NCBI GenBank assembly: GCA_963921825.1
Contig: OY997593.1
Location: forward strand, 68,370,039 to 68,434,038
DNA from: Erodium maritimum
Lineage: Eukaryota; Streptophyta; Magnoliopsida; Geraniales; Geraniaceae
DNA length: 64,000 nt
Reading direction: 5' to 3'
Part shown: positions 35,463-49,724 of the stretch, piece after piece
How positions within the stretch are numbered: the first letter of the stretch is position 1
Layout: the number at the start of each line of letters is the position of its first letter
The notes under the pieces: generated by a model
What the model was told of the DNA's origin: nothing
What the model saw: the letters and a program-made list of their open reading frames with translations, nothing else
Database searches by the model: none
Position numbers and translations under genes: made by a program

Positions 35463-38400
35463 ATGGGGTCGGCGAAAGTGTTGAGTGAGCCTGCTAGTGA
35501 CGGAGTAGAGACCCAGAGCTCTGGTGAGAGAAATCGATGCTTTTTCTTCATAAACCTCAAATCTGGATTTTTCTATGTTTACGTTTTCCATTTCTAGTTG
35601 ATTTGGGTTTCGTTTAACCGATTCAGTGATATTCATTTTCCATGATTGATTTTTAGGTCATCTTTACATATTATTTTCATCTACAGCTTTGCGAGTTGAT
35701 TTATGTGTGTTCCTGCTCTGACTTGAGTTCAGATTCTTGATATATATGGTTCATGCATGCTGATTATTTGTGTCTTATGAAGCACCTGTTAATCTGAGTT
35801 TTGGGTTATTGTCTGATGTGGTGTGCGTTTTGTGTAATTTCTTGATTGTATGATACAGTGAACAAACTCCCGGGTGATTTTTAAGCTAGGGTTTGATAAA
35901 TGTAGGAACTTGGTTCTTTTTATTTTGTTTGATTCTGTTAACTAATCGTGTTAATGTGAATTCTTTTGATATTCTGGCTTGATATGCACGTTTAATTCGG
36001 TAAAATTCTTCATCTTGCATACTAAGTTCTTTTATGGCTTACTTTGTATTAGTTACCGTCATTATTTTCCTCTACTGCCCATACACGTCATTCGTATGAT
36101 CACGTATTTGATTGCTCCTGGAATGTTTACATTGAGATTGTTATTAATGGTCATGTTATTTTCTTGAGGATTACTTAAATGCTAAAGAAACAAGGAGTTT
36201 TTTAGGTTGTGATGATAAATTATGTAATAGGGATTTATTTTCGTTGTCAACAGCATTTGCCTATTGCAATGGATTCTGTTACTTTTTGTAAGTTGGCACA
36301 AAAAGTATGTGCTTAATTATAGCATATGGGTGATAAATGTGCAAACCTTCTAATTAGCTGGTTAGTAGTTATGACAGTTATCATCTATGCGTAGTGAATT
36401 AATGCTCGTATCTAGTCATGTTACCTGTTGGAGCAATATCGATTAAATGTGTCGGGTAGTCAGATACATAGGTGTAGTATACTGTCTGTAAGTTTCTTTT
36501 GGATTCAATGTGTAGTTGTCTAGGAGAATTTATAACCTTGTATGTGTACATTCCATGTATGTGTCTCCACGTGTTGGATCTTTCATTTACTTTACTTTCA
36601 CCTTTATTTATTTTTACCGTTATGTCTCCCTATTAATTGTTTGGGATTTCATTAATTTATTTTCACTGTGGAGACTATATTTACACAGCTGTCTGATAGA
36701 ACATTTGCCAATTCGTGCTTGAAACTGTTTTCTTTCTTTTGGATTGTTAGGGATACCCTTTCTTTTCCGTCTTCAAAGAGATATTTTTCCATAATTTGGT
36801 GAATATTTGCCATTACCATTGACCTTTATGATGTTTACTGCCACTTTTGCTGTTTTGTAACTGTCTTATTTCAGGGATGGGAAAGAAGACGGCAGCCAAG
36901 TCAAAACCTACTACTGGGGCCAGTAAAGCTGATTCCAACTCTGGGGAGGGAGCAAAAGCAAATCAGAAGAGAAACAGGCCGGAAAGCAATCAAAATGTTC
37001 CTGCTTCTCGAAAAATGCCTAAGCGAGCTGCTGCATGTTCAGATTTCAAGGACAAAACAGTTCGTTTGTCTGAGAAATCTTCTATGGTCGAGACTAAAAG
37101 AGAGGTTATAGTTGAAGAGGAGGTGGCAGCAATAAGCTTGACATCTGGGATTAATGATCCCCGGCCAAACAGAAGGCTGACAGATTTTGTCTTTCATGAT
37201 GCTGATGGAAAGCCTCAGTCTGTTGAGATGTTAGAAGTTGATGACCTGTTCATCACAGGAGTTATTTTGTCGCTGGAAGAAAGCTCTGACAAAGAGAAGG
37301 GAAAGGGTATCAGATGTGAAGGTTTTGGGCGGATTGAATCTTGGGATATTTCTGGATATGAAGAAGGATCGCCTGTCATATGGATCTCTACAGATTTCGC
37401 TGACTATGACTGTGTCAAACCAGCAAGTGGGTACAAGAAGCTATATGATCGTTTCTTTGAGAAGGCTCGTTTATGCATTGAAGTCTACAAAAAACTGTCA
37501 AAGACTGGAGGAAGCCATGATTTGAGTGTTGATGAATTGATAAGTCACCTTGTCCGTTCTGTGAGTGGTAGTAAAAACTTCCCTCATGGAACTTCAGTCA
37601 AAGACTTTATTGTTTCACAAGGTGAATTCATATACAATCAACTCACGGGTTTGGATGAGACATCTACGAACAGTGATCTAGTCTTTAGAGATCTCCCTGT
37701 CCTTGCTGCTCTTAGGGATGAGAGTAGAAAACACGCAAATTTTGCTCCTCCAAAGGCCATGACAACTGGTGGGACTCTGAAGATTGGTGAAAGAGAAAAA
37801 GTTGATCAGTCTCATCCACCTGCTAGTGGTGTTGAAGAAGATGAGGACATGAAATTGGCCAGGTTGCTGCAGGAAGAAGAAAATTGGCGGTCAATGAAGC
37901 CGAAGAAGGGTCAGCGTTCTGTTGCTTCATCAAAAAAGTTCTATATTAAAATAAATGAGGATGAGATTGCTGATGACTATCCTCTACCTGCATATTACAA
38001 GACTACTACTCAGGAAACAGATGAGTATATTATCTTTGATAATGACATTTCTGATCCTAATGAGCTTCCCCGTAGCATGCTTCATAATTGGTCACTTTAC
38101 AACTCGGACTCTCGGCTGATTTCTTTGGAGCTCCTCCCGATGAAAACTTGTGCTGATATTGATGTAACAATCTTTGGGTCAGGAATAATGACTGCTGATG
38201 ATGGAAGTGGGTTTTGTCTAGATTCTGATCCAGACCAGTCTTCTTCAGGTTCTGGTGGAGCTCAGAACATAGATGGCATTCCAATTTATTTGAGTGCAAT
38301 AAAGGAATGGATGATTGAGTTTGGATCATCAATGATTTTTATATCAATCCGAACAGATATGGCCTGGTATGTTACTTGTAAACTCACTCATTACCTGCTA

Positions 38401-41400
38401 ATGCAAATTACCCTCATTATTATGGTTGCTTTCCTCTGTTGGATTTCTTGTTTCTTTAATTGTGGCATCATGATTATCTTATCCTGTTAAAAATATGGTT
38501 GAAACAACTCTGTTTGGTTTACATTAGAAATGGAGTTTGGTTTGAAGACCCCTTTCATATCAGTAAAAATGTGTGAAGAAATATGTGTTTTGGATTTATC
38601 AGCTGATATTTATTGTAAAAATGTGAATATAATGAAGCTAGTCCTTACTGTTTCCTTCATGTTCTTCAGGTATAGGCTAGGAAAGCCATCAAAGCAGTAT
38701 GCTCCTTGGTATGAACCAGTGTTAAAAACCGCAAGACTGGCAATCGGTATTATCACTTTGTTGAAGCAACAAAGCCGAGTGTCACGCCTTTCTTTTGGAG
38801 ATGTTATTAAGCGGGTGTCTGAATTTGAAAAGAACCACCCAGCTCATATTTCATCTAATCCAGCTGCAGTTGAAAGGTATGCCGTGGTTCATGGACAGAT
38901 AATGCTGCAACAGTTTGCAGAATATCCTGATGATGCCATTAGGAAGTCTGCTTTTGTGACTGGCCTTTATGAAAATATGGAGAGAAAACACCATACTAAG
39001 TGGGTGGTTAAGAAGAAAATGGTACTGACTAAGGAAATGAATATGAATCCAAGAGCAGCTGCAGCACCTCTGGTATCAAAAAGGAAAGCTATGCCTGCTA
39101 CTACAACTAAGCTGGTAAACAGAATTTGGGGCCAGTACTATTCAAACTACTTGCCTGAGGACACTAAGGAAGCAGATATTAATGAAGTAAAAGAGGATGA
39201 AGATGCAGAAGCAGATGCTGAGGCAGATGCTGATGATGAACAAGAGGAGAATGTAGAGGAAGACACTGATGAAACCGACCAGAAAACTACAATTGATCAG
39301 AAGACAGAGGCTCCTCGTGCATCATCAAAGCAAACAAAGACACGGCGTTCCAATACTGATGTTAAATGGGATGGAGATGCAGTGGGGAAAACTTCTTCTG
39401 GCGAGCTTCTTTACAAACAAGCAATGGTGCATGGAGATATGGTGGTTGTGGGTGGATCTGTATCAGTTGAAACAGCAGACACAGATGAAGTTCCACCCAT
39501 ATATTATGTGGAATATATGTTTGAAAAGTCAGACAAAACAAAAATGGTTCATGGCAGACTAATGCTGAGAGGATCTCAGACTGTTCTTGACAACACTGCT
39601 AATGAGAGAGAGGTATTCTTGACGAATGATTGCCTGGAATTTGAGTTAGGTGATGTTAAACAAATTGTAGCTGTTGAAATCCGATTGATGCCATGGGGGT
39701 ATCAGCATCGGAAAGCTAATGCCCTTAAGGAGAAGATTGATAGGGAAAAAGCAGAAGAGCGAAAACGTTTAGGATTGCCAATGGAGTATTATTGTAAAAG
39801 CTTGTACTGGCCTGAAAGAGGTGCATTCTTTTGTCTACCAACTGATTCCATGGGTCTTGGGAGTGGGCTTTGCCAGTCATGCAAAATAAATGAAGCAGAG
39901 ACAGAGAAGGAAATGTGTAAGGTGAACTCAGATAGGTCTGGCTTTACCTACCAGGGAACTGAGTACTCCATTCATGATTTTGTGTACATAGCCCCCCATC
40001 ATTTTGAAACAGATGGAAAGGACCAAGGAACCCATAAGAGTGGGAGAAATATTGGGCTGAAAGCCTACACTGTTTGCCAATTGCTGGATATCAATGCTCC
40101 AAAGGTTTCCAAAAAGGCTAATCCTGAGTCTATAGAAGTTAAAGTCAGGAGGTTCTTCCGACCGGAGGACATATCATCTGATAGACCATACTGCTCTGAT
40201 ATCAGAGAAGTAAGTTTTGCTTCAAATTTTTTTGTTTGTTGGAAACACCATATATGTTTAGTCAATGCATTATTTCTGTTTAGCAATGTATGTCTTTGGA
40301 TCAAATTTAGCACTAATTTCTCTTTAATGTATTGGCATTTTTGTATAATGATCCCACATCTGTGTTTCCTAGTGCTATGGCATCTTAACCAAACATCATC
40401 TTTTTGTTGAACATTCAGGTCTATTATAGTGAATCGACGTTTATGGTTCCCCTTTCAGCAATAGAAGGGAAGTGTGATGTAAGAAGGAAAAATGATCTGC
40501 CGTCTTCAGATGGCCCTGTTATCTTTGAGCACATCTTCTTTTGTGAGCGTTTATTTGATCCTGATAATGGAGCTATCAAGCAGGTATCTTGTCTTTTGCT
40601 CCTTTAATTTTTCAATTCACTTTCGAACTGGTCCACTCATTATTGGCTCTACTTGCCATGCTATATTCATCCTTTGAAAGGTTTAGGGCATACTATACAT
40701 CCAAAGATATAGTGGGGTACTCTTTTGATGGTGTGGTAGGAGCTATATATACCAAATTGTTTAACTAATCTTATTTATTTGCTTACTGCGTGATGCACAG
40801 TTGCCAGCCCAAGTAAAACTCAGCTCTTCCAAAGGAAAGCTAGCTGATGATGCAGCTTACAGAAAGAAAAAAGGGAAGAGCAAAGCTGGAGAGAATGAGT
40901 TTGATGATGCTGACAGACAGGCAGATGCTCTCCATAAAAATCGTCTTACAACATTGGACATTTTTGCTGGATGTGGTGGCTTGTCTGAAGGCTTGGAGAA
41001 AGCTGGTAATCTTCATTTTCATGAGTCAGCAAAGCTTGCAAGCTTGCTAGCATGTATCTGGGGTTACTATGAAATGCTCTATCTCTAACTCTTATAATTT
41101 CAGGTGTATCACTTACCAAGTGGGCAATTGAATATGAGGCCCCTGCAGGTGAAGCATTTACCCTCAACCATCCGGAGGCTCTGATGTTTATTAACAATTG
41201 CAATGTGATCCTGAGGTGGCTGCTTGCTTATGAATTTATCTTCATTACAGTTCTCCCATCTCTTGTGAATCTATATAACGATGGTTTGGCTTGCAGGGCT
41301 ATCATGTCAGCGTGTGGGGATGAAGATGACTGTATTGCAACCCCTGAAGCTACTGAGCTAGCATCAAAACTGGATGAAAAGGAGATTAGCAGCTTGCCCA

Positions 41401-42975
41401 AGCCTGGACAAGTAGAATTCATCAATGGAGGGCCTCCTTGCCAGGTATTTGGAGATTTCTGGCTTGATCTTTAGTCAGGATCCAATTTTACAACCAATTC
41501 AATGGCACATGCTTACTATATTTTACTACTTGCAGGGCTTTTCTGGAATGAACAGGTTCAATCATAGCACTTGGAGTAAGGTTCAGTGTGAGATGATCTT
41601 AGCATTCTTATCTTTTGCTGAATACTTCCGTCCCAAGTTTTTCCTTCTAGAGAATGTGAGAAACTTTGTATCATTCAACAAAGGGCAAACCTTTCGATTA
41701 ACTATTGCCTCACTCCTTGAGATGGGTTATCAGGTAGATGACTCAGTTTGCAACTTTTTTTCGTTCTAGGTTAGAAAACTCTGTTCAAACTTTATTAATC
41801 TACCTTCACTGCTGTAGGTGAGGTTTGGTATTTTGGAAGCTGGATCTTATGGAGTCTCTCAATCCCGTAAACGTGCCTTTATATGGGCTGCTTCGCCTGA
41901 GGAAATACTTCCTGAATGGCCCGAGCCAATGCATGTCTTTGCCAGTGCAGAACTTAAGATTGCTTTGTCCAAAAATACTTATTATGCTGCTGCTCGTAGT
42001 ACTGCAAATGGTGCCCCGTTCCGTGCAATCACTGTCAGAGATACAATCGGGGACCTCCCTCCAGTTGGAAATGGTGCTTCACTTACAACTATGGAGGTAT
42101 AAAAAAAATCCAATCATTCTCATACAAGCTTCAGTATGTTTCTGTCATTGGTCTCAACCCATTCCTTGCATTTTTGATGTGTAGTATATAAATGAACCTG
42201 TCTCTTGGTTCCAAAAGAAGATCAGAGGTGACATGATGGTTTTGAATGATCATATATCAAAGGAAATGAATGAGCTGAATGTCATTCGATGCCAAAGAAT
42301 CCCAAAACAACCCGGTTCAGATTGGCGTGATCTTCCAGATGAGAAGGTACTTACAAAGGCCTTGTGGTTCTTTTTTATTGGTGTAAAATGACATAAATAT
42401 GTGTTTGTTACCTCTTTTTCTAAATTGTTCTTGTTTGCAATAGGTTCGGTTGTCCTCGGGACAGTTGGTTGACTTGATACCGTGGTGCCTGCCAAACACA
42501 GCCAAGAGGCACAACCAATGGAAGGGGCTATTTGGAAGGCTGGACTGGGAAGGAAATTTCCCAACCTCAATCACTGATCCACAGCCTATGGGCAAGGTTG
42601 GGATGTGTTTCCATCCAGATCAGGATAGGATCCTGACTGTTCGTGAATGTGCCCGATCTCAGGTATTAACCCCTTTGTTTATTGTTTCGTAAAGTTTATA
42701 CTACAAAAGACAATCATAGATGTTAGGCATGTAAACAGAATCATAGATGTTTATACATAGAATCATAGGTATTTTTGATATGATGAATGGATTATAAATG
42801 TGTACTGGTGATTGGGGATCTGCAGGGTTTCCCGGATAGCTATAAATTTGCTGGGAACATACAGCATAAGCACAGGCAGATTGGGAATGCGGTGCCTCCT
42901 CCACTGGCATATGCGCTGGGAACTAAGCTTAAAGAGGCTGTGGAGAAGAAGCGCAAGGAACTGGAGGGTTGTTGA
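35463..42975 (+). CDS. MET1: DNA (cytosine-5)-methyltransferase 1 (MET1/DNMT1 type), complete
   Basis: Maintains CG methylation after replication, in the nucleus. Twelve exons: 35,463-35,523; 36,875-38,366; 38,670-40,209; 40,419-40,583; 40,801-41,005; 41,104-41,215; 41,297-41,444; 41,536-41,733; 41,818-42,096; 42,185-42,346; 42,444-42,662; 42,826-42,975. They total 4,731 nt, 1,576 residues, slightly longer than the Arabidopsis protein. Domains: basic N-terminus; two replication-foci domains (about 115-260 and 377-560); an acidic stretch (about 694-725); two BAH domains (about 750-885 and 943-1,080); a KKKGKSK linker; catalytic domain from about 1,135 with [20 protein letters not shown] (catalytic Cys near 1,240), ENV, QSRKR and [13 protein letters not shown]. 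The PCQ|GFSG motif is split by an intron. Introns agree in phase throughout. No transposon lies in its introns. Confidence 0.97.
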
Positions 42976-43300
42976 TGATCTTCTAAATGGCCCCTTGTTA
43001 TGTGTTGTTGGGTCTTTTATATACATATATAATATATCATGATTTTAGGTGTAATTTGTAAATCAAAACAATTGTTGACATTCTCTCCTTTAGGGAGAGA
43101 TGGCAATTATGTGTTCTTGCTCATTCATCATGTCGTTAGCTCTGCAGGCTCTCTATTTAGTATTTTACCATGTTTGGTTCTATGTTGAGAAATATTGCAG
43201 CCAATTGTACTTGCCGGAGGATGTTTTAAATGGGTACTGATAGTATTTGCTTTGTTTGAAAATAGTATTCAAATATTATTCATGTGTTTAAGCGTTGTAA
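42976..43300 (+). other. MET1 3' flank
   Basis: T-rich sequence after the stop codon, probably the 3' UTR and polyadenylation region. No other gene is visible. Confidence 0.5.
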
Positions 43301-43499
43301 AATCTATTTTTTTAGGTAAACAAAATGGTATATGATGGAACTGTAAATTTGTAATTATAGAACATGATACACAATGAGATGTCAGGGAAGACTGAAAACT
43401 CCCGTTGAGTTTGAGGTCTGGGAGGGTTGGTTTTTTTGTTGTCCTGGGTTGTTCTGTTCCGGTAGGGCACCATTGGTTCTGTTGAGTAGACAATTTTTT

Positions 43500-46400
43500 G
43501 GTTCATCGGAGTAGAGGTTGTTGGGTAAAGTACTAGCTCTGTGTTTCGGCATCTCCATCAGTGTTTAGGAATGAGCTTCGTCGTTTTCTCCGAACTACGG
43601 AGGAGTAGTTGAGCCTCATTGTAGGCAGCTTGGCCGAAAGATTTGTAGTGACTAGGAATTCGGGTTGTTTTGTCCGAGCAAGTGGAAGTCATAGCTTTGG
43701 ACTCGAGTTTATTGGTTTGGTTCGGTTCTGGTACGGTCTGAAGCTCAGGTCTACTGGGTAGTGGTAAGTTTTTTTTCTAATAGACTCTTGGGGTTGCCGG
43801 GAAGTGGTAGGGGGTCTTTTTTCTAGTAGACACACCAGGTATTGTAGGGGAATCAGGCGGAGCCTCTGTAGTGGTAGTGTACTCTTTAGTGGTTCATCTA
43901 TTCCACTAACCTACGTGCTAGGATCATGTACACAGCACCATGAAATTTCTATCTTGGAACTGTAGGAGTCTTGGGAAAATGGCTTCAGTGGAGTATTTAA
44001 AGGGTGTTATACGGCGTCGCAAACCCCAAGTCGTCTTCCTCTGTGAAACACTGGCCAACATTGTCAGGCTGGGTACCCTAAAACTTCATCTAGGTTTACC
44101 GGGAGGTTGTGAGGTACCGGAAAATGGCCACCAAGAATGTCTAATGCTCCTCTGGATGGAAGAGATGCAAGTCTCGATTCGGGACATCGTTGCCCACATT
44201 CAAGGGGCGGGGGTCGATGAATTCCTTTTCTCTAGGAATTATGGGGAGGCCAATCGGGAGCTTCGGTGGAAAACTTGTAACTTACTCAGGTCACTAGGAG
44301 GATCGAATGCATCAGAGGAGAAATGGGTCTTGATGGGGAATTTTAACGGCATCCTTAATCAGAGAGAGAAAAAAGGAGGTCATCCGTACCCCGATACTCT
44401 TATCACCTCATGTAGGGATGTTTTAAGGTAATTGCACCTGCATGATATGCCATTACAAGGTTATGAGTATACTTGACTCAGTGGTAGCGAGCCAGCTACC
44501 AGGATGGAAATGCAGTGGGACAGAGTCATCCTCTCCTCCGACCTCCGTCATAGGTGGCCACAAGCTCATCTAGACAACGTGGGTATCTCCATGTCGGATC
44601 ACCTCTCTATTCTATTTGATACGGAGAGGAGGATTGAACCCACGAGTTTGCGGCATTTTCGTTTCGAGAATATATGGACAGAGAACACGGAGTATGGCCA
44701 CATCATTTAGAATATGTGGGGAGAAACAAATGACCGTCCTATAATGGAGAAGACAAAGGAGAGGGGTGAGGCGCTAAAAAAGTGGGGTAAGGAAGTCTAT
44801 AACGTTATCCCCCAGATGATATTTCTGTATGAAAGGGATATACTTTGGTCGAATAGCAAGGGAGATTGCATTAGTATCCAGAAACACAGAGGCCTACGAA
44901 TCCAGTACAACAATGCCAAAAAGGGGGTTTTGGAGACAAAGGGGAAAACAACATTGATTGATGGAAGGGGACCATAACACCAAAATTTTCCAAGTATCCG
45001 CATTTTAACGGAAGAACATCAACAAAGTGACAAAACTTAAAGACGTGGATGGTACGATGTTGACCTGGTACACGGGTCCAGGGGACCATATTCTCTCATT
45101 CTACAAAGAACTATCAAAGAGGTCGGAAAGGTTGAGCTCCTCTTGGTTTCCTCAATTTCCTCAACACATTACTGCAAAACAAAATGAATCTCTGCTTGTC
45201 TTACTATCTTCGATAGATGTTCGGGATGCCACCTTCTCAATGGGTCCAAATAAGTCTCTGGGCCCAGATGACCTCAACCCTTTCTTTTACTTTAAGTACT
45301 GGTTTATAGTCTGTGTTCGAATAATATTTGAAGGGGTGAGGTACCACCATCACTCAATGAAACTACGTTGGTACTCATCCTGAAAGTAGAGGCCCCAACG
45401 AGTCTCAAGGACCTCCGACCTATCGCTTTATGCAATGTCTTGTTCAAAATAATCTCGAAGGTGGTAGCTAATCGCCTTAAATTTACTATGGATGGAATTA
45501 TCTCTCCCACTCAAGGTGCTTTCGTACCTAGATGCTCAATCTAGGACAGCATCATCCTCTCTTTTGAAACTCTTCATTTCATGAACTGTAAAAAAAAAGG
45601 TCGCGAGGGTTGGGTAACTCTTAAACTGGATATGCGAAAGGCTTACAATATGGTAGAATGAGGTTTCTTATGGGATATGATGCGGGTGTTTGGGTTCGGA
45701 GAAGACTGGATCTCGCTCACGCGTCGGTGTACCTACTCAGTCACATACAACATAGTGGCATGAGGTCGTTAGGCGGGTTTTTTCCAGCCGGAAAGGGGAA
45801 TTCGTCAAGTGGATCCCTTATCCCCATACATGTTCCTTTTCTGTATGAAGGGTTTTGCCTGGCTTCTTGACTCGGCTGAAAGTCAGGGCCTTATCCATGG
45901 AGTAAGTATCGCACCTTTGGACCCTCCCCTCACTCATCTCTTCTTCGCATACGATTTCTACGTCTATTGCAAGGCATTCCATCTAAAAATGGGGAGAATC
46001 AGAAACTATCTCAAAATGTTTGAGGAAGCCTCGGGTCAGGTGGTAAACCTTATAAAATCATCGCTATTCTTTATTACCAACACCCATCTGTATGCTCGGG
46101 CCGAGGGGGTACGTCTACTGGGTATTATAGAGCTTCAGACGCCGTCTCCATATATGAGAGTTCCAAATATGATGGGACGCAACATGAAACAAAGTTTGTA
46201 GTATACCCATGATCGTATACTAAGACGAATTCATAGGTTGGACGAGAAATTTCTTAACGGGGCACGTAAGGAAGCCTTGGTGAAATCAGCCTTGCAATCT
46301 ATCCCGACTTATGCAATGAGTATCATGCGACTTCCGAAGAGCACGAAAGAAAGGATAAATGTGGCTCTCAGGCGATTCTAGTGGAAATCCTCAGGAGGTA

Positions 46401-47980
46401 GTGATAGACTGATAATTTGGCAGTCTCGGTCGACCATGTCTCGTCCTGAGGAAGTGGGAGGGTTGGGTTTAAGGAATTTACATTATTTTAATACCACCCT
46501 GCTGGGCAAGCAACTATGAAAAATTACGACGGAGGAATCCAATCTAGTTGCTCGGGTCTTAAAGGCATGATATTTCTCAAACTCCTCGACGTTGGAGGCC
46601 AAAAAAGATCGAAACCAAAGTTTTTTCTGGAAAAGTCTTCTCTCGGCTCAAGATCTGATCAAATAAGGGGCACACATATCCATAGGACTTGGGACATCTA
46701 CTTCAATCCTTTTTCACCCTTGGCTTATAGGGACGGAACCCTGGATTACCACGACGAATGCGGACCTAGAACATCTAAATATGACAAGTCTCATGTTTTC
46801 AGGAAACAGACAGTGGAGTGAGGAGGTGGTTCAAAGGCTTTTCTATGAGAGGGAGAATCTAGCCATCCTAGCAGTTCCAATGAGAAAATCTGCCTTCTCA
46901 GTTTCGTGGTATTGGTCCAGTGAACATCTCAGACAGTATTCAGTCAAGTTAGCCTACGACGTTCTCAATCTTGGCCATACACCCCTAACACTTTTTTGGA
47001 CATCTGGACATCAATATGGGATCTCGATGTCCTCCCAAAAGTCTGTAATTTCTTATGGAGGACATGTGCAGGCTGCCTCAAAGTAGCTACCAGACTCCGA
47101 ACTCGTAGGGTGGAAATGAAATCCTCTTGTCCTGTTTGTCAAGTAGGGGGGAGTCGGAAATTCATCTCCTAGTTACATGTCCGGTGGCCATGGAATACTG
47201 GTGGCTCAGTGGTTTGTCTTTACCTATCGAAACTGAGGATATCATAAAGTGGTTGTGAGACATTCTTGTAATTAATCCCCCGACCAGAAGAGGGGGTTGG
47301 ATGCCTACTATAGGAGTTGTGGAAGGATGGAAACAAGGTGTGAGACGATGTCACTCCTATAGCAACGTCCATATAATACACGACCTCTGTACTACATGCG
47401 GGATGGTAGGAGGCAAAAGCCCAGTGGGGGACAGGAACATCTCATCCAACTCAGCCAGCCAGTGGAGCAGTAACCACATGGGTCTATCCTCCACAGGGTA
47501 CTTGGGTCATCAACACGGATGGTGTCTTCTTCGCCTCTACGGGCTGTTTGGGAATATGTTGGGTGTACAGGGACGATACATGTCATATTATTCGGGCCCG
47601 GTCTATTTCATCTCATGGCCCCCAAATCTCGGTTCTGGTAGAGGCTTATGCCATCAAGGACACACTGTAGTGGCTTGTGTAAGAACCGCGTCAAAGAGCC
47701 AACATAAGAAGTGATTGTAAGGTCATAGTGGATATGATCAAAAACAGGAAAAGATCTCATTCTCCCCTAGGGATAGTCGTTAGTGATTGTATTTCTCTAT
47801 TTTCTAGACTTGAGGTCGTGCAACTCGAATTCGTAAAGCGGACAACGAAAAAACAGCTCATTGGTTTTTCAGGGCAACTTCTTCCTCCCCCGTCTTTGGA
47901 TAGGCAAGGAGGGCTTATCCCGGAGCCATTTCATATTGTCCTTACTACTGAATTTTAAATAATATATCTCATTTAAAGTT
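43500..47980 (+). mobile_element. Degenerate L1-type LINE with RNase H
   Basis: ORF2 begins MKFLSWNCRSLGKMASVEYL at 43,940, an endonuclease domain with later MGNFNGIL and SMSDHLSI. The reverse transcriptase region (about 45,230-46,130) shows SLGPDDLNPFF, PIALCNV and DMRKAYNM, and the catalytic FADD is replaced by FAYD. A zf-RVT part (about 47,110-47,200) and an RNase H-like part (47,500-47,950) follow, with a tail ending AATAATATATCTCATTTAAA. Many stops and frame changes make it old. No ORF1 was found; 43,500-43,939 is a leader with a partial 59-base repeat. It lies just downstream of MET1 in the same orientation. Confidence 0.85.
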
Positions 47981-47999
47981 CGAAAAATCTCTCGGTAGT

Positions 48000-49095
48000 A
48001 GGAACCTTAGCCTAGATACTCTACCCTACACACTGATAGCTGCTCCACAGTCTCCTTCCTTCAACCCATGTCTTGTTGCGCCGCCCTCTCCCCTGATAGC
48101 GTGATTGACGCACCATCAATCACTATTGGTTCCCCCGTCATGTCCGCCCACGATTTTCACAAAACCAGAACATTGAAGGCTGCTCTTCAAAAGTCCATTG
48201 GCCTCCGTTTTCCCTCACCGCCTCCTTCATCGGGACGCTCTCCGATGCTCTCTCACATGAGGTCACAACCGACCCTGTTCCCTCGGGCGCCTCAGTCTAT
48301 TGCGCCTCCGCTACTAGGGGACGGACGATCTGCATGGAGATATTCTAAGTCTCGAGGAGCCACCATCTACTTCAGCTGTTTCCTTGCGTCCAGATCCACG
48401 TTTGGGGTCCGTCGTCTTGCTCAAGTCGAGAGAATCAGTTGGAATGTCCAACCCATCCCGGGCCCCCGTCCTCTAAGGAAGACAGAGGATGATTCGATGA
48501 CGTCCACCGTCTTTCCTAACCCGGGGATAGGTAAGACGATAACCATTACCTCCAGGAGGGTATTTACGGTTTCTCCCGAGAGCGTAGAGCTGATGACCCC
48601 CCCCCCCCCTTCGCTCGCGCGCGAGAAGAGAAGGGAGGATGGGTTGAAATGAATTTCAGGCGAGGGCTTGAAAGCAGCATCGTCGAGATCCATGATGGTC
48701 TTTTGCAATGGGTTGTATCGGAGGACTAGCAGTCCGCCCTATTTTGGGGCCCCTCCACCATGTCACGCGATCCCTCCCCACACCACACGCGTATCCTAGC
48801 AAGCTAGAGGTCCATCTAGGAGGATCCACAGGTCAAGCCGGATATGGTTTTTGAGTCAGTCTAGGTAGTCGTCTTAAGTCATGTTGCACGAGTCTTACTT
48901 TCCCGTTTTTCAGTTTCGTTTGGTTTAATATTCTATTTTTTAGGTCTAAGTGCTTGGTCTTTCACAAACTCGTCTATACCTTGGTTTTTAAGAAAAGATT
49001 GGTTGTAGTTTGTTTACGGGTGTACTACTCCCTTATTCTTTTTCTTAGTGTTTCATTGTTCCTACAGTAATAAAAGTTGTTTCTTTCATTTAAAA
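48000..49095 (+). mobile_element. LINE-related fragment, copy A (ORF1-like plus 3' tail)
   Basis: An open frame of 194 codons (48,068-48,652) rich in Pro and Ser is followed by a non-coding tail ending AGTAATAAAAGTTG and an A run near 49,091. Blocks throughout (CTTCCTAACC.GGGGATAGGTAAG-like, CACCATGTCA.G.GCTCCCTCCCC, GAGCCGGATATGGTTTT) recur in the same order at 57,780-58,430, so the two are copies of one element. A run of about a dozen C lies near 48,598-48,609. It has no reverse transcriptase. Confidence 0.65.
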
Positions 49096-49123
49096 AAAGA
49101 ACACATTTTTACAATTATATAAA

Positions 49124-49176
49124 AAAATTACAAGTAAAAAAATGAATACCTCGACTTTTTTTTTTGCAATCATCCT
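49124..49176. mobile_element. Right-end fragment of the intronic MITE family
   Basis: ACAAGTAAAAAAATGAATAC followed by TTTTTTTTGCAATCATCC matches the right terminus of the MULE-like MITEs. It lies downstream of the gamma-glutamyl hydrolase gene. Confidence 0.5.
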
Positions 49177-49724
49177 TTTACTTTTTCATACGATATGATG
49201 AAAACTTTACATTTTATTAGGAATTATAACAATCAAATGGGCGATTAATTGATTAAGGAATTATAACAATCAAATGGGAGATTAGTTTTTTTTGTTTGTG
49301 ATAAAGGTACAAATGGGAGATTAATTGATTGAGCACGCATTGGAAATTCATTCAGTTTTTGTCAGAAATAACATTGACAATAGTTTTGAACGCGGTATAT
49401 TTTTCAACGGATCGAAATTACACCACAAAGGAGATTGTACATAATCGTTGCCTTGAAATTTATTGTTTTTGTATACAAAATTAAAATGGAGAACACTTCG
49501 GAATGAAATTCGAACATAGTGAATGGGTAATGTCATTGCAATGTTTGTTCACATAGAATGTGCAATTCAGAAACCCACACATTTTACATTAACAGTCCAA
49601 ATTTCACCCACACCACTCACTAGTTGACAAGTCTCTCACTTTTCTGACTAAACCATACATTTTTTTCCAGAACTTTCATACAACAATGGACTTATTTATG
49701 TACCCGTCGTGTGCGAAAAAGCGA

